From the NCBI RefSeq assembly GCF_001429025.1, contig NZ_LMHT01000033.1:15626-79625 (forward strand): DNA of 64,000 bases, written 5' to 3'. A program made the position numbers and the translations under genes. Below the pieces are notes generated by a model, which was given only the letters and a program-made list of their open reading frames with translations, made no database searches and had not been told where the DNA came from. Positions 1-8,880 of the stretch are shown piece by piece. The stretch is from Phenylobacterium sp. Root700 (GTDB lineage: Bacteria; Pseudomonadota; Alphaproteobacteria; Caulobacterales; Caulobacteraceae). How positions within the stretch are numbered: the first letter of the stretch is position 1; the number at the start of each line of letters is the position of its first letter.

Positions 1-104
1 AAAATGCCAAGCAGCTCAAAGGCTGCAGGGGCTGGCGGTACGGCGGGCTCGCAATCGGGTCAACATTTTCGTACAAGTGTGCGAAATGCGAACGAGAGAG
101 ACTC

Positions 105-863
105 ATGGAACGGCGAGACCAGGTTCAGTCCTTTGTCCGCGGCCTGCGTGTAATCCGTAGTTTCAGTGCGGACCGGCCGGTGATGGCTTTGTCGGAGGTC
201 GCTGAGGAGGTCGGGCTCACCCGCGCTGCGGCGCGCCGTCTGCTCCTAACGCTGGTCGATGAGGGGTTCGCCAGAATGGAGGGAAAGCGCTTTCGACTGA
301 CGCCCAGAATTCTCGACCTCGGGTATGCCTATCTCTCGAGCGTCGAAGCGCTCGATGAGGCCCAAACCGTTCTCGCCGAACTGGCGACCGAGATCGGCGA
401 GTCCTGCTCGATGAGCGTCTTGGAAGGGGACGAAGTTGTCTATGTGGCTCGGGTGACGGCGAGCCGCCTCATGACGCTGAGCCTTCGAGTCGGCAGCAGG
501 CTTCCGGCTTTTCACACATCGACGGGCCGCGTGATGCTCGCCTACTCATCGCCCGATAGGGTTGAAAAATTGATGAGTGGTCGGGAGTTCGCCGCGTACA
601 CACCTAAGACAGTTACGAGCGCTAGTGAAATCTGGGGCATCCTGCGTCGCGCACGCCAGCAGGGCTGGTGCCTCTGCGACGAAGAACTGGAAGTCGGGCT
701 CATTTCTCTAGCCGTTCCTGTTTATGATCGCGGGGGGTGCGTTACCGCCGCCCTGAATGTTTCCTCACACACAAGTCGAACGCCCGCATCGGATCTCCTT
801 CAGCGCGCGCTTCCTCGGTTGCAATCCGCCGCGGAGCAATTGGTCAGCCGAAGCCGAGCCTAG
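105..863 (+). CDS. IclR-family transcriptional regulator (PcaR/PobR-like)
   Basis: A 252-residue DNA-binding regulator. The N-terminal third (about residues 8-65) is an IclR winged helix-turn-helix with the string LSEVAEEVGLTRAAARR, typical of the PcaR/PobR/PcaU branch that controls aromatic-acid catabolism. The rest is the IclR effector-binding domain, with the typical segments HTSTGRVMLA and GLISLAVPV. Length is normal for the family. The ATG follows a purine-rich GAGAGA. No target operon of the beta-ketoadipate type lies in the window, so the target may be to the left or may be a downstream gene. The family call is firm; the effector is unknown. Confidence 0.88.
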   Translation: MERRDQVQSFVRGLRVIRSFSADRPVMALSEVAEEVGLTRAAARRLLLTLVDEGFARMEGKRFRLTPRILDLGYAYLSSVEALDEAQTVLAELATEIGESCSMSVLEGDEVVYVARVTASRLMTLSLRVGSRLPAFHTSTGRVMLAYSSPDRVEKLMSGREFAAYTPKTVTSASEIWGILRRARQQGWCLCDEELEVGLISLAVPVYDRGGCVTAALNVSSHTSRTPASDLLQRALPRLQSAAEQLVSRSRA

Positions 864-1317
864 CTATCCCCGAGACCTCGGAAGCATCAGCTCGACTAAC
901 CTCGGCTCGAAGGTGTCGGCCTCGTCCGCCGAGCGACCAGCTCTCCTTCGACTTAGCGCTAAATTGAGCGGCGGGCAGCCCATGCAGGCTGGCGACTAAA
1001 TGGCGCGCTACATGTCGGAGTTCACCGACCACATGCCAGTCTGGGATGTGACGACGCCAGACCTGATCACCGACCTGCGAGTGGCGGGAGGTGGCCGACG
1101 TCCAGTCCGCGACCGCTACAAGCTCAGCTTGAAGGACCACTTCGCCAAGAGCAATCCGGCCGCCGTCGCAACCTGGTCGAGATCTTGCCGGACGCCGCCG
1201 ATCGGGGCGCTGGCGCGCCGAGCCTTCCGGCCGGAATCTCGCGGAGTCTGGCGCGCGGGCGCCAACGAATCTCGCGGTCGATCCCGACGGGTTCGGCGGG
1301 CCACAAGGCTCCGCTTC
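864..1317. other. Intergenic stretch without a confident gene
   Basis: 454 bases between the IclR and AraC genes. The AraC frame stays open leftward to an ATG at 1000, and part of it (for example DHMPVWDVTTPDLITDLRV near 1030-1085) looks protein-like, but I recognise no domain there. It becomes arginine-rich and low in complexity before the AraC domain begins. It may be a decayed gene fragment or simply non-coding. Confidence 0.4.
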
Positions 1318-2397
1318 ATGCTGGATGCGAAGCTCGTAAACCACGCCAGCTCCGAGGGGATGGCGCACTGCGCCCTATTCATGGCATTTTGCGCCATGGT
1401 CCAGGATCTCGAACGGCTGCCGATGCCTCTGGGTTATTTCCGCCTGATCCTGCGCTGCTTCGGCGACACTGCGGAGCGCCGGGCCGCCATCCTGGCCGGC
1501 ACGGACGTCACCGAGGAAATGCTGCGGGATCCCTCCGCCGACATCAGTCTTTTCCAGCAGCTTCGGCAGGTGGAGAACGTCAGCGCCCTGTTCGGCGACG
1601 ATTGGGTGCTGCGTGCGCCCGAACTCTGGAACCCCTCTTCCCATGGCCCGCTAGGGGTCGCGGGGGTTGCGGCGCCGGATCTCGCTGCGACGATCGAGGT
1701 GATCACCCGGTACGGCTTTGTCCGGGCGCCATACTACAGGACCTCGCTGCGGCGTGGTCCGCAGTGGAGCCAAATGGACTACGAGCTGACGGTCGATCTC
1801 GACGAGCGCATTTCGCGCCCGATGATGGAGATGTGTTTCATCGGGTTTCGAGCGGGGATCGCGTCGGTCATGGCCGCGTCGCCTGCCGAAGCCCGCTTCT
1901 TCTTCGCTTGCGCCGAACCCCAACACGCGCCTCAGGTTCGGAGCGTACTGGGCGAGAACGTCGCCTACGGCGCCGTGCGCAACGCCATCCGTTTTCCCAC
2001 CGCCTGGCTTGCGTTGCAGTCCCCCTTGGCCGACGCCACCCTGTACGGCGTCGCGCTGCAGGAGTTGCAGGCCGCCAAGGCGCGGCTCTTCGCGCCCGAC
2101 GGTTTACGGGGCCGCGTCGAGCGACTGCTGAAATCTTTGCCCGCCGGCCGCCTGACCGCCGATGAAGTCGCGCGCCTGACCGGCGTCTCGCGACGAACCC
2201 TGGTCCGGCAACTCTCGGAGGCCGGGACCGGCTACCGCGACCTCGTGGACGCCGAACTGCGGGCGCGCGCCGGGCGGCTCCTGCAAGACGGCGGCCTGTC
2301 CCACGCGCAGATCGCCGAGGCGCTGGGCTACACTGATCCGTCCAGTTTCAGCCGGGCCCGCCGTCGGTGGTTTCGCGACTCGCCGGCTCCGAGTTGA
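1318..2397 (+). CDS. AraC-family transcriptional regulator (arabinose-binding-like N-terminus)
   Basis: A one-component regulator. From about residue 30 it matches the effector domain used by OruR/ArgR-type AraC proteins (ILAGTDVTEEMLRDPSADIS, later ITRYGFVRAPYYR). The last 100 residues hold the double helix-turn-helix, with ADEVARLTGVSRRTLVRQL and IAEALGYTDPSSFSRARRRW. I chose the ATG at 1318 because AAGG lies 8 bases upstream and because 359 residues fits the family; the frame is open to an ATG at 1000, which would add about 106 residues unlike any AraC protein. ATGs at 1360 and 1396 are also possible. The target is unknown; the convergent desaturase operon ends 175 bases away. Confidence 0.8.
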   Translation: MLDAKLVNHASSEGMAHCALFMAFCAMVQDLERLPMPLGYFRLILRCFGDTAERRAAILAGTDVTEEMLRDPSADISLFQQLRQVENVSALFGDDWVLRAPELWNPSSHGPLGVAGVAAPDLAATIEVITRYGFVRAPYYRTSLRRGPQWSQMDYELTVDLDERISRPMMEMCFIGFRAGIASVMAASPAEARFFFACAEPQHAPQVRSVLGENVAYGAVRNAIRFPTAWLALQSPLADATLYGVALQELQAAKARLFAPDGLRGRVERLLKSLPAGRLTADEVARLTGVSRRTLVRQLSEAGTGYRDLVDAELRARAGRLLQDGGLSHAQIAEALGYTDPSSFSRARRRWFRDSPAPS

Positions 2398-2572
2398 CGC
2401 AGAATTCGGCCTGACCGTGTTCTAAGTGAGCCACCGAGAGCCTAGGTCGACTCCCCGAGGGCATATGTGATCGCCTCGTCCGCAACACTGTTCGCCAAGT
2501 CGCTCATGGCCCCCGCCCCTGGTTGCCCAGCCCGCCCCTCGGCGATGACGGACGGCCGGGGCGATACGCTTT

Positions 2573-3520
2573 TCAGAAATTGCTCGCGCGGGGATCGACG
2601 ACGCTCTTCCGGTATGGACCGACGAGTAGGCCCTCGATGCGCGAGCCCTCGATCATGAGCACCGGGTGAAGCGCCTTGTATAGCTTCCTGTAGTTGTAGA
2701 ATGGGACGCTCGGCCAGAGGTGGTGCATGAGGTGCAGGTTCTGCTGAAGCAGAAGGAACGTTCCACCCCGCCAGAGGCTGATGCGAGTGTTCTTGTAGCG
2801 CTCGGTGCTATCGAACGGGTGGTGGGGCAGCCACGAGAAAAACGTCATCAGGATGAAGCCGGCGATCGCGCGGGGAATTAGGAACAGGAAGACCCACTGT
2901 TCGAAATAGCCGGTCGCCACCGCGAGCGCGAGAATGAGCAGGTGGGCAACGCCGACGGCGGAGGTCAGGAACATCTCTTGCGCGGTGACCATCGTGCGAA
3001 CACCGGCATAGCGCTTGGGGCTCAGCCAACGCAGCATGAACAGCGGAAGCAGATTCATCGGGATCCCGATCAGCCACTTGACGATCAGGCTGGCGAAGGA
3101 CCCCTTGACCCCGATGTCCGGATCCAACTCCGTATTCGTGTGCGAGTGGTGAAGCACGTGGCTGCGCTGCAGTATCGGCCATCCCGAACCCAGCCCAAGC
3201 GCGCCGATCCACCCAACGGTGGTGTTGACCCAGCCAAGTTGCGCGGGCCTGCTCACGACGTTTCCATGAATGGACTCGTGCACGAGCGAGTAGTGCGCGT
3301 ACATCACCAGCCCGAGAGCGGGCGTGCAGACCCAATAGGACACGCCGCCGCTGAGCCCGAGGTAGAGCAGTCCTATCAGGCTGACGGGCAAGACCAGGGC
3401 GAGCGCCAATGTCGGCCAGGCCACTCGAGGCGACAATGAAAGCGCAATGCGCTTTTCTTCAGCGTGCGAGAGGCCGATTGCGACTCGCGACGCCTTCGTA
3501 TCGGGAACGTCATACGCCAT
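2573..3520 (-). CDS. Membrane fatty acid desaturase family protein
   Basis: A 315-residue di-iron membrane enzyme of the fatty acid desaturase/hydroxylase superfamily. The three histidine clusters are visible: HESIH (81-85), HVLHHSH (121-127) and HLMHH (263-267), between hydrophobic helices. Such enzymes introduce a double bond or hydroxyl into an acyl chain or carotenoid at the membrane. I start at the ATG at 3520 because GGGAGAAG lies just upstream; an in-frame ATG at 3622 has no such site. It is the last gene of a leftward operon after a second desaturase (3665-4564) and a small membrane protein. The substrate is not predictable. Electron supply could come from the ferredoxin system elsewhere in the window, which is inference. 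Confidence 0.85.
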   Translation of the reverse strand: MAYDVPDTKASRVAIGLSHAEEKRIALSLSPRVAWPTLALALVLPVSLIGLLYLGLSGGVSYWVCTPALGLVMYAHYSLVHESIHGNVVSRPAQLGWVNTTVGWIGALGLGSGWPILQRSHVLHHSHTNTELDPDIGVKGSFASLIVKWLIGIPMNLLPLFMLRWLSPKRYAGVRTMVTAQEMFLTSAVGVAHLLILALAVATGYFEQWVFLFLIPRAIAGFILMTFFSWLPHHPFDSTERYKNTRISLWRGGTFLLLQQNLHLMHHLWPSVPFYNYRKLYKALHPVLMIEGSRIEGLLVGPYRKSVVDPRASNF

Positions 3521-3664
3521 GTGTCTTCTCCCTATGGCGAGAGCCGACGGGCTCGTGACCCGCCAGGTCTTGGCCGCGATCCTGCCGCGCGTCGAAGACG
3601 CGCTCACCAACTTCGGCCGCACCCTCGGCCCACGCCGCCCCGCCTTGCCCGCCCATCGGCGACA

Positions 3665-4564
3665 TCAGATGCCGTCCAGACGGCACCCACGCGCCACGAG
3701 AATGGGCCGAAGCGCGCGGAAGGCCGCCGGATGCCGCATAAGCGGCATGCGGGGATAGAGGTGGTGGATGACGTGGTACTGCATCCCCATCGTCAGGATG
3801 TTGCCAAGGCGGCTTCTGAACCCGCGGGTGTCGCGGTAGCGGCCCACGGCCAAGGCCGGATGGTGCGGCGCCCAGCTTAAGAAGAACCGGATGTATAGGC
3901 CGCCCACGATCCGAGGCAGCCACACGATCGCCGCCACCTCGAGCGCGTAGCCCGCCCAGGCGAACCCGAAGAGCAGGGCGTTGGTGACGAGTGCATACGC
4001 CAGAAGCGTCGCCCCGGCGCGACGGGCGTCCTCCGTTCCGAGGCGCTCCAACGCGTTGGCGTAGGCGATGTTCGTCTTCGGAACCGTCCGCAGCTGCATG
4101 CCGATGTCCTTGACGACCATGTGCCAGGCGCTGTCGGACCTGGTGTTGATGTCGGGGTCGAGCTCCAGGTCGTTGGCGTGCTTGTGATGCTCGTAGTGCG
4201 TGAGGCGGGCGGCCTGATAGGGCAGTCCCAAGGGAACAGGCGAGAGGTGGCCGACGACCTCGTTGAGCCAGAACAGCCGTTCGCCTTCGCGAGCGATGAT
4301 CCTGTGTTGGGCTTCGTGCGAGGGCAGGTAGCTCAGGATGACGTTCAGCGTCGCGATAGGCGCCGCCGCCCACAGCGGAAGGGCGCCCGACAGGGTCAAA
4401 GGCCAAAGCGACAGCCAAACCGCCAGGTTGGTGAACGCCCAGACGATGGAGCCCCACGGAAGGCCGCCCATGAACTGCTCGGCGATCGAACGCTCCAGGC
4501 GCAGCAACTGCTGGGATGAAAGTTCGCTGAGATCGTGCTCGTGGACCGTTGCGGAGACGCTCAT
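3665..4564 (-). CDS. Second membrane fatty acid desaturase family protein
   Basis: A 299-residue paralogue of the neighbouring desaturase with the same architecture: HEAQH (83-87), HYEHHKH (123-129) and a late HVIHHLYP box. The sequence is clearly diverged from 2573-3520, so this is not a recent duplication. The ATG at 4564 overlaps the stop of the upstream small membrane protein in an ATGA arrangement, which points to translational coupling. A 144-base gap precedes the third gene. The two desaturases may act on different positions or form a hetero-pair; the sequence cannot decide. Confidence 0.85.
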   Translation of the reverse strand: MSVSATVHEHDLSELSSQQLLRLERSIAEQFMGGLPWGSIVWAFTNLAVWLSLWPLTLSGALPLWAAAPIATLNVILSYLPSHEAQHRIIAREGERLFWLNEVVGHLSPVPLGLPYQAARLTHYEHHKHANDLELDPDINTRSDSAWHMVVKDIGMQLRTVPKTNIAYANALERLGTEDARRAGATLLAYALVTNALLFGFAWAGYALEVAAIVWLPRIVGGLYIRFFLSWAPHHPALAVGRYRDTRGFRSRLGNILTMGMQYHVIHHLYPRMPLMRHPAAFRALRPILVARGCRLDGI

Positions 4565-4818
4565 AGCCAGCGCCCCGTCAGGTTGGCGACCGCACCCCAT
4601 GATCCGCCGATCGCAAGGCCCGCGACCAGAGGCCATTCAGCCTGCGCCGCGCCTGGAAGCGCGCGCTCGAGCAGCTGCGTCATCAACGGCGCGATGAAGC
4701 CGATCCCGAAAATCAAGGGCATGCCTTGGAGCAGCAGCGTCAGCAGGCGGCCGATGAGGCTGACGGGGGCTGTCGGCGCACCGTCGCTCGACAAATGAGC
4801 GACGTCGTCGCGGGGCAT
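4561..4818 (-). CDS. Small membrane protein coupled to desaturase
   Basis: An 85-residue protein with two predicted membrane segments: about residues 20-45 (LIGRLLTLLLQGMPLIFGIG onward) and 62-83 (WPLVAGLAIGGSWGAVANLT). It is the first gene of the leftward operon, with GGGAGAG before its ATG, and its stop overlaps the desaturase start by four bases. I do not recognise a family. The strict coupling suggests a stoichiometric partner of the desaturases, for instance a stabilising or electron-delivery subunit, but no cofactor motif is present. Confidence 0.7.
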   Translation of the reverse strand: MPRDDVAHLSSDGAPTAPVSLIGRLLTLLLQGMPLIFGIGFIAPLMTQLLERALPGAAQAEWPLVAGLAIGGSWGAVANLTGRWL

Positions 4819-5165
4819 GAGGATCTCTCCCTGTCGTCGCCTATCTCAAGGCAGGCTTGGTAGTCGTTAGCTTACGCAGCCGAGGCGCCGAGGGAGAGGG
4901 CGTGGCGCGCCATTCTGATGACCGTTTGCGCCAAGGCCGGGCGGCCCACGGAATCTATCGTCGCCCCCGGGGCGCACGACGGAGATCGGCCGTTGAGCGT
5001 CGATGTGGCCTCGCTCTGTCCGGACGCCCTCCGCAGTCGGGACCTCGGACATCAAGGTTTTGAATTCGAACTGTCAGGCTCATAAGATCTATTCTGAAAA
5101 CTCCATTGTCGGCGGCGAAGGGATGGCGCCAATGACGCCGCGACCACGGCTCTCAGGATCCTCCC
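4819..5165. other. Divergent intergenic region
   Basis: 347 bases between the leftward desaturase operon and the rightward LLM monooxygenase, so it should hold both promoters. It contains a self-complementary TTTGAATTCGAA-like stretch near 5059. I find no copy of the 17-base operator described elsewhere in the window and no confident promoter hexamers. Confidence 0.4.
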
Positions 5166-6503
5166 ATGACCACACGCAAGCAGCTCAAGCTCGGCCATAT
5201 GATCGAAGGGGCCGGGCGCACCTGGACCGACTGGCGCCATCCCGACGCCCAGCCGGGCGCCAGCACCAATTTCGCCTACTACAAGGACGCCGCCTTGCTG
5301 GCCGAGCGGGGTAAGTTCGATTTTCTATTCATCGCCGACAGCCTGTCGATCAACGAAAAGTCCAGCCCGCACTATCTGAACCGCTTCGAGCCGATCACCA
5401 TCCTATCGGCCCTGGCGGCGGTGACCGAGCACGTGGGCCTCGTGGCCACTCTGAGCGTGACCTATTCGGAGCCGTTCAACGTCGCCCGGCAATTCGCTTC
5501 CCTCGACCACATCAGCGGCGGCCGCGCGGGCTGGAACGTGGTGACCTCATGGCTTGAAGGCTCCGCCGACAACTTCGGCAAGGAGGAGCATCCGGCCCAC
5601 GACGTGCGCTATCGCCTCGCCGCCGAATATCTCGATGTGGTCCAGGGTCTATGGGACAGCTGGGAGGACGACGCGCTCGTCCACGACAAGGCCAACGGCG
5701 TCTTCTTCGATCCCGAAAAGCTCAACACCCTGGGACACAAGGGCGACTTCCTGTCGGTGAAAGGGCCGTTGAACATCGCCCGCTCAGCTCAGGGCCAGCC
5801 GGTGATCTTCCAGGCCGGCGCCTCCGAGGACGGTCGCAATTTCGCGGCCAAGCGCGCCGACGCCATCTTTGTCGGCCATGGCGGCATCCAAGAGGCCCGG
5901 GACTATTATGCCGACGTCAAGGCGCGCGCCGCCGGCTTCGGCCGCGATCCCGCTAGTCTGTTCATCCTGCCGGCCGTGGCCCCGATCATCGGCAGCACCG
6001 AGGCGGAGGCCAACGCCCGCTGGGAGGAACGCGCCGACCTGGTCTCGATCGAGTCCGCCCTGGCCATGCTCGGTCGCAGTTTCAACGACCATGACTTCAC
6101 CGTCTACGAGCTGGACGCCCCGTTCCCGGACGTCTTCGCTCGCGGCTTCAACAGCTCTCAGTCGGCGACCCTGAAGATCGCCCAGGCGGTGCAGAAAGAA
6201 AACCTGACCCTTCGTCAGGTCGCTCAGCGGTTCGCGACGCCCAAGGGTGAATTGGTCGGAACCCCGGAGCAGATCGCCGACAAGTTCGAGGAATGGCTGG
6301 TGACCGAGGCGTCCGACGGCTTCGTGGTCGGGCAGCCCCTGCCCGGCCAGTTCAGGCTATTCGTCGAGGAGGTGACGCCGATCCTGCAGAAGCGGGGCAT
6401 CCTCCGCGAAACCTACGAGGGCTCGACCTTCCGCGACAGCCTGGGCCTCGAAGTCCCCGCCAACCGATTCACCGTCGCAAAAGACCAGCGCGCGGTCGCC
6501 TAG
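5166..6503 (+). CDS. LLM-class flavin-dependent monooxygenase (NtaA/SnaA/DszA type)
   Basis: A 445-residue flavin monooxygenase of the bacterial-luciferase superfamily, nitrilotriacetate monooxygenase component A group. Diagnostic strings are NFAYYKDAALLAERGKFDFL, LDHISGGRAGWNVVTSW, GQPVIFQAGASEDGRNFAAK and GTPEQIADKFEEW. These enzymes use reduced FMN from a separate reductase to oxidise compounds such as aminopolycarboxylates or sulfur heterocycles. No flavin reductase is adjacent. The ATG follows AGGATCCTCCC. A strong hairpin lies 10 bases after the stop. The substrate is open. Confidence 0.9.
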   Translation: MTTRKQLKLGHMIEGAGRTWTDWRHPDAQPGASTNFAYYKDAALLAERGKFDFLFIADSLSINEKSSPHYLNRFEPITILSALAAVTEHVGLVATLSVTYSEPFNVARQFASLDHISGGRAGWNVVTSWLEGSADNFGKEEHPAHDVRYRLAAEYLDVVQGLWDSWEDDALVHDKANGVFFDPEKLNTLGHKGDFLSVKGPLNIARSAQGQPVIFQAGASEDGRNFAAKRADAIFVGHGGIQEARDYYADVKARAAGFGRDPASLFILPAVAPIIGSTEAEANARWEERADLVSIESALAMLGRSFNDHDFTVYELDAPFPDVFARGFNSSQSATLKIAQAVQKENLTLRQVAQRFATPKGELVGTPEQIADKFEEWLVTEASDGFVVGQPLPGQFRLFVEEVTPILQKRGILRETYEGSTFRDSLGLEVPANRFTVAKDQRAVA

Positions 6504-6512
6504 GGGTTCCCC

Positions 6513-6535
6513 ATCCGCCGCTTTGCGGCGGATGG
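6513..6535. terminator. Hairpin after the LLM monooxygenase gene
   Basis: A perfect 10-base-pair stem, CATCCGCCGC / GCGGCGGATG, with a TTT loop. There is no U-run. It lies between convergent genes, so it could stop transcription from both sides. A second GC-rich self-complementary stretch (GCCCGGGC repeated) follows at about 6543-6563. Confidence 0.6.
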
Positions 6536-6659
6536 ACTAGGTCGCCCGGGCGGCGTGCCCGGGCGGCGTGAATGGGCGCCGCGGGCGGTGGTGATCAACC
6601 CGCGCGCGATGCGCCTGCCCGCCGCCTGTCTCGAAGCGGGCCGGGCGGCCCCGCGGCCG

Positions 6660-8120
6660 TCAGCCGCGCCGCTCATCGTGCGTCGCCACCTGCAACGAGT
6701 CAGCCGTCCAGCCTCCGCCCAGGGCGCGGAACACGGCCACGCTGGCGCGCGCGGTGTCGGCGCGAGCGACGATTGCGGCGTCCTGAACATCCAGCAGGCG
6801 GCGCTCGGCTTCCAACGCGTCTCGCAGGTCGAAGCCGCCGATGTCGTATCCCGCCCGCGCGACCCTGCTGGCCCGAGACAGAGCGGCTTCGCTCCGGCCG
6901 AGGTCCTCGGCCTGGCGCGCGCCGCGCGAGAGGCGCGAGAGGCCGTCCTCGACTTCGGCCACGGCCTGGAAAACGGTTCTGCGGTAGCCGGCGACCGCTT
7001 CGCGAGTGCGGCCGCGCGCCGCCTCGACCTGGCCGCGGGTCGCCCCAAAGTCGAACAACCGGCCAGACAATCCTGCGGTCCCAGCGGACTGGAGGGAGTC
7101 GTCGTCAAGGAGATCGGCAAGCACGGGCGACAACAGGCCGACCAAGCCGGCGATCGAGACCCGAGGATAATAGCCGGCGATGGCCTCCGCCACGCGCGCA
7201 TCCCCCGCCGCGACCCGGCGTTCGGCGGCGACGATGTCTGGTCGGCGGGCGAGAAGTTCCGCCGGTCCATCGCGGACATCGATCGTGAGGGCGGCCGGGA
7301 GCGCGCCCACTCCGACCTCGGCGGCGGCCCTCCCAGGCGCGCGTCCCGACAGCAGGTCTATGCGATCCAGAGTCTGATCGAGCGCCGCCTCGAGGGCGGG
7401 CGCACGGGCCTGGGCCGCGGCCAGGTCGGCCTCGGCGTTATCGAGTTCGAGGCGGGCGGCGGCGCCCTCCTGGAAACGCAGCGCCACCAGCGCACGCAAA
7501 CTTTCCACCGTGTCGATGCGCTCACGCGTGATCTGGAGCCGCGCCTGCAGCTCACGGGCGGCGATGTACGCGTTCGCGATCTCGGCCGCCACGCTCAGCC
7601 GCGCCCCCGCCAGGTCCGCCGCCGCCGCGACTTGATCGGCCCCAGCGGCGCGTTTCACGGCCGACAAGCGGCCGAACAGATCAAGCTCCCACGACATGGC
7701 CGCGCTGAGGCCGAAAAGTTCGCTTGTTCTGTCATAGGTCGGGGACGCGGACGCGATCCTGGCGACCGGATCCCCGAGGGATTGACGCTGGGTGGTCGCC
7801 GAGCCGCTGATTGTCCCCGACGGCAGCGCCAACGACGTCGCGACCCTGGAGGCGGCGGCGGCCTGCTGCAACCGCGCGCTGGCCGCTTCGATATCCAGAC
7901 TCCCGAGCAGAGCCTCGTCGATTAGACGATCAAGGACTGGGTCGTTGAAGGACTTCCACCACTCCATACGCACGATGGCGCTCGATGTGGGACCGGTTGG
8001 GAGCGACAGATTGCGGTACGACGAAGACGCCGCAGGCGCGGTTGGCCCAAGCGGCGGATGGCTCGCGCATCCGAACAGGGATAGGGAGCCCAGCAACACC
8101 AATGGCATGCGCAACATCAC
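6660..8120 (-). CDS. RND efflux outer-membrane factor lipoprotein (NodT/OprM type)
   Basis: A 486-residue outer-membrane channel. The signal peptide ends in a lipobox, LFGC, with Cys18 as the lipidated residue. The rest is the duplicated OEP helical domain of TolC-like factors (WWKSFNDPVLDRLIDEAL; DLFGRLSAVKRAAGADQ; RRPDIVAAERRVAAGDARVAEA). It is divergent from the TetR gene and forms the exit duct for the adaptor and pump at 8881-13043. Length and order fit NodT-type factors. The shared intergenic region holds a candidate TetR operator at 8149-8162. Confidence 0.93.
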   Translation of the reverse strand: MMLRMPLVLLGSLSLFGCASHPPLGPTAPAASSSYRNLSLPTGPTSSAIVRMEWWKSFNDPVLDRLIDEALLGSLDIEAASARLQQAAAASRVATSLALPSGTISGSATTQRQSLGDPVARIASASPTYDRTSELFGLSAAMSWELDLFGRLSAVKRAAGADQVAAAADLAGARLSVAAEIANAYIAARELQARLQITRERIDTVESLRALVALRFQEGAAARLELDNAEADLAAAQARAPALEAALDQTLDRIDLLSGRAPGRAAAEVGVGALPAALTIDVRDGPAELLARRPDIVAAERRVAAGDARVAEAIAGYYPRVSIAGLVGLLSPVLADLLDDDSLQSAGTAGLSGRLFDFGATRGQVEAARGRTREAVAGYRRTVFQAVAEVEDGLSRLSRGARQAEDLGRSEAALSRASRVARAGYDIGGFDLRDALEAERRLLDVQDAAIVARADTARASVAVFRALGGGWTADSLQVATHDERRG

Positions 8121-8148
8121 AGCCGATCTCCTTGCCTTACATAAACTG

Positions 8149-8162
8149 ATGAGTTAGATCAT
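8149..8162. promoter_or_regulatory. Candidate TetR operator (efflux locus, left)
   Basis: Inverted repeat ATGA-N6-TCAT just upstream of the TetR start at 8168 and in the divergent promoter region. A related repeat, ATGAT-N7-ATCAT, lies after the TetR gene. Both are followed by CATTTTTCAT-like sequence. Confidence 0.45.
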
Positions 8163-8167
8163 TTTTC

Positions 8168-8803
8168 ATGAAAAGCAAGACGTCAGTTCCAGGCGCCGCC
8201 GCTAAGCGCCCCGGCCGGCCCACAGTCGATCGCCGCGAGGAGATCCTCGAGGCCGCGCAGCGGCTTTACGAGTCGATCGGATTCGAGAAGACCACGATCG
8301 GGGACGTCGCCCGCGACCTCGGCATGTCGCCCGCCAACCTGTATCGAAGCTTCCCCAACCGTCAGGCGCTCGACGAGGCGATCGCGGGGCGAGCTTTGTC
8401 GACGATCGAAGACAAGGCCTGGGCGGCCGCAAGGGCGGAGCCGAATGCCGGCCTGGCGCTTGAAGCTCTGAGCCGCGCCGTGCTCGAGGAGACGCAACGT
8501 CTGCTTTTCAGCGATCAAAAGCTGCATCATCTCTGCGCCGTCGCCGCACGGGAAATGTGGCCAGTCGTGGCCGCCTACCTGGGAGGACTCCGTGGAGCCG
8601 TCCGTCACGTGATCATGGAGGGGCAGCGGTCCGGCGCCTTCAGAGCCGTCGATCCCGAGGAGATGTCCGACACCATCTGCTCCGCGCTGAACAAGGTCTG
8701 GCATCCTCACATGATCGAGACCTACGCCGGGGAGGATCTGATGCACACCAGCGATCGCATCTGTCAGCTGCTCGTAACCGGGCTGAATAATAAAATGATA
8801 TAG
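8168..8803 (+). CDS. TetR-family repressor of the efflux locus
   Basis: A 211-residue regulator with an N-terminal TetR helix-turn-helix (about residues 18-64: RREEILEAAQRLYESIGFEK, IGDVARDLGMSPANLYRSF). The C-terminal half matches the ligand domain often found beside RND pumps. It sits between the divergent outer-membrane factor and the adaptor/pump operon, so it very probably represses both; inverted repeats on both sides of the gene support this. The inducer is unknown. Confidence 0.88.
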   Translation: MKSKTSVPGAAAKRPGRPTVDRREEILEAAQRLYESIGFEKTTIGDVARDLGMSPANLYRSFPNRQALDEAIAGRALSTIEDKAWAAARAEPNAGLALEALSRAVLEETQRLLFSDQKLHHLCAVAAREMWPVVAAYLGGLRGAVRHVIMEGQRSGAFRAVDPEEMSDTICSALNKVWHPHMIETYAGEDLMHTSDRICQLLVTGLNNKMI

Positions 8804-8811
8804 TCCATCAT
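8795..8811. promoter_or_regulatory. Candidate TetR operator (efflux locus, right)
   Basis: Inverted repeat ATGAT-N7-ATCAT overlapping the end of the TetR gene, about 70 bases before the adaptor start. It pairs with the related repeat at 8149-8162. Confidence 0.45.
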
Positions 8812-8880
8812 TTTTCATCTATTATTCGAAACGGATCCGGCCTAGGGTTTTGCGGCAACTAAAGTCTCGCAGGACACTCC

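Noticed and set aside
1000-1317. Extending the AraC regulator to the ATG at 1000
   Set aside because: The added 106 residues are unlike AraC proteins and would make the protein far longer than the family; the frame is probably open by chance.
6555-7925. Long open frame of about 456 codons on the plus strand
   Set aside because: It is antisense to the outer-membrane factor gene, and its product is arginine-rich and low in complexity. Open antisense frames are expected at this GC content.
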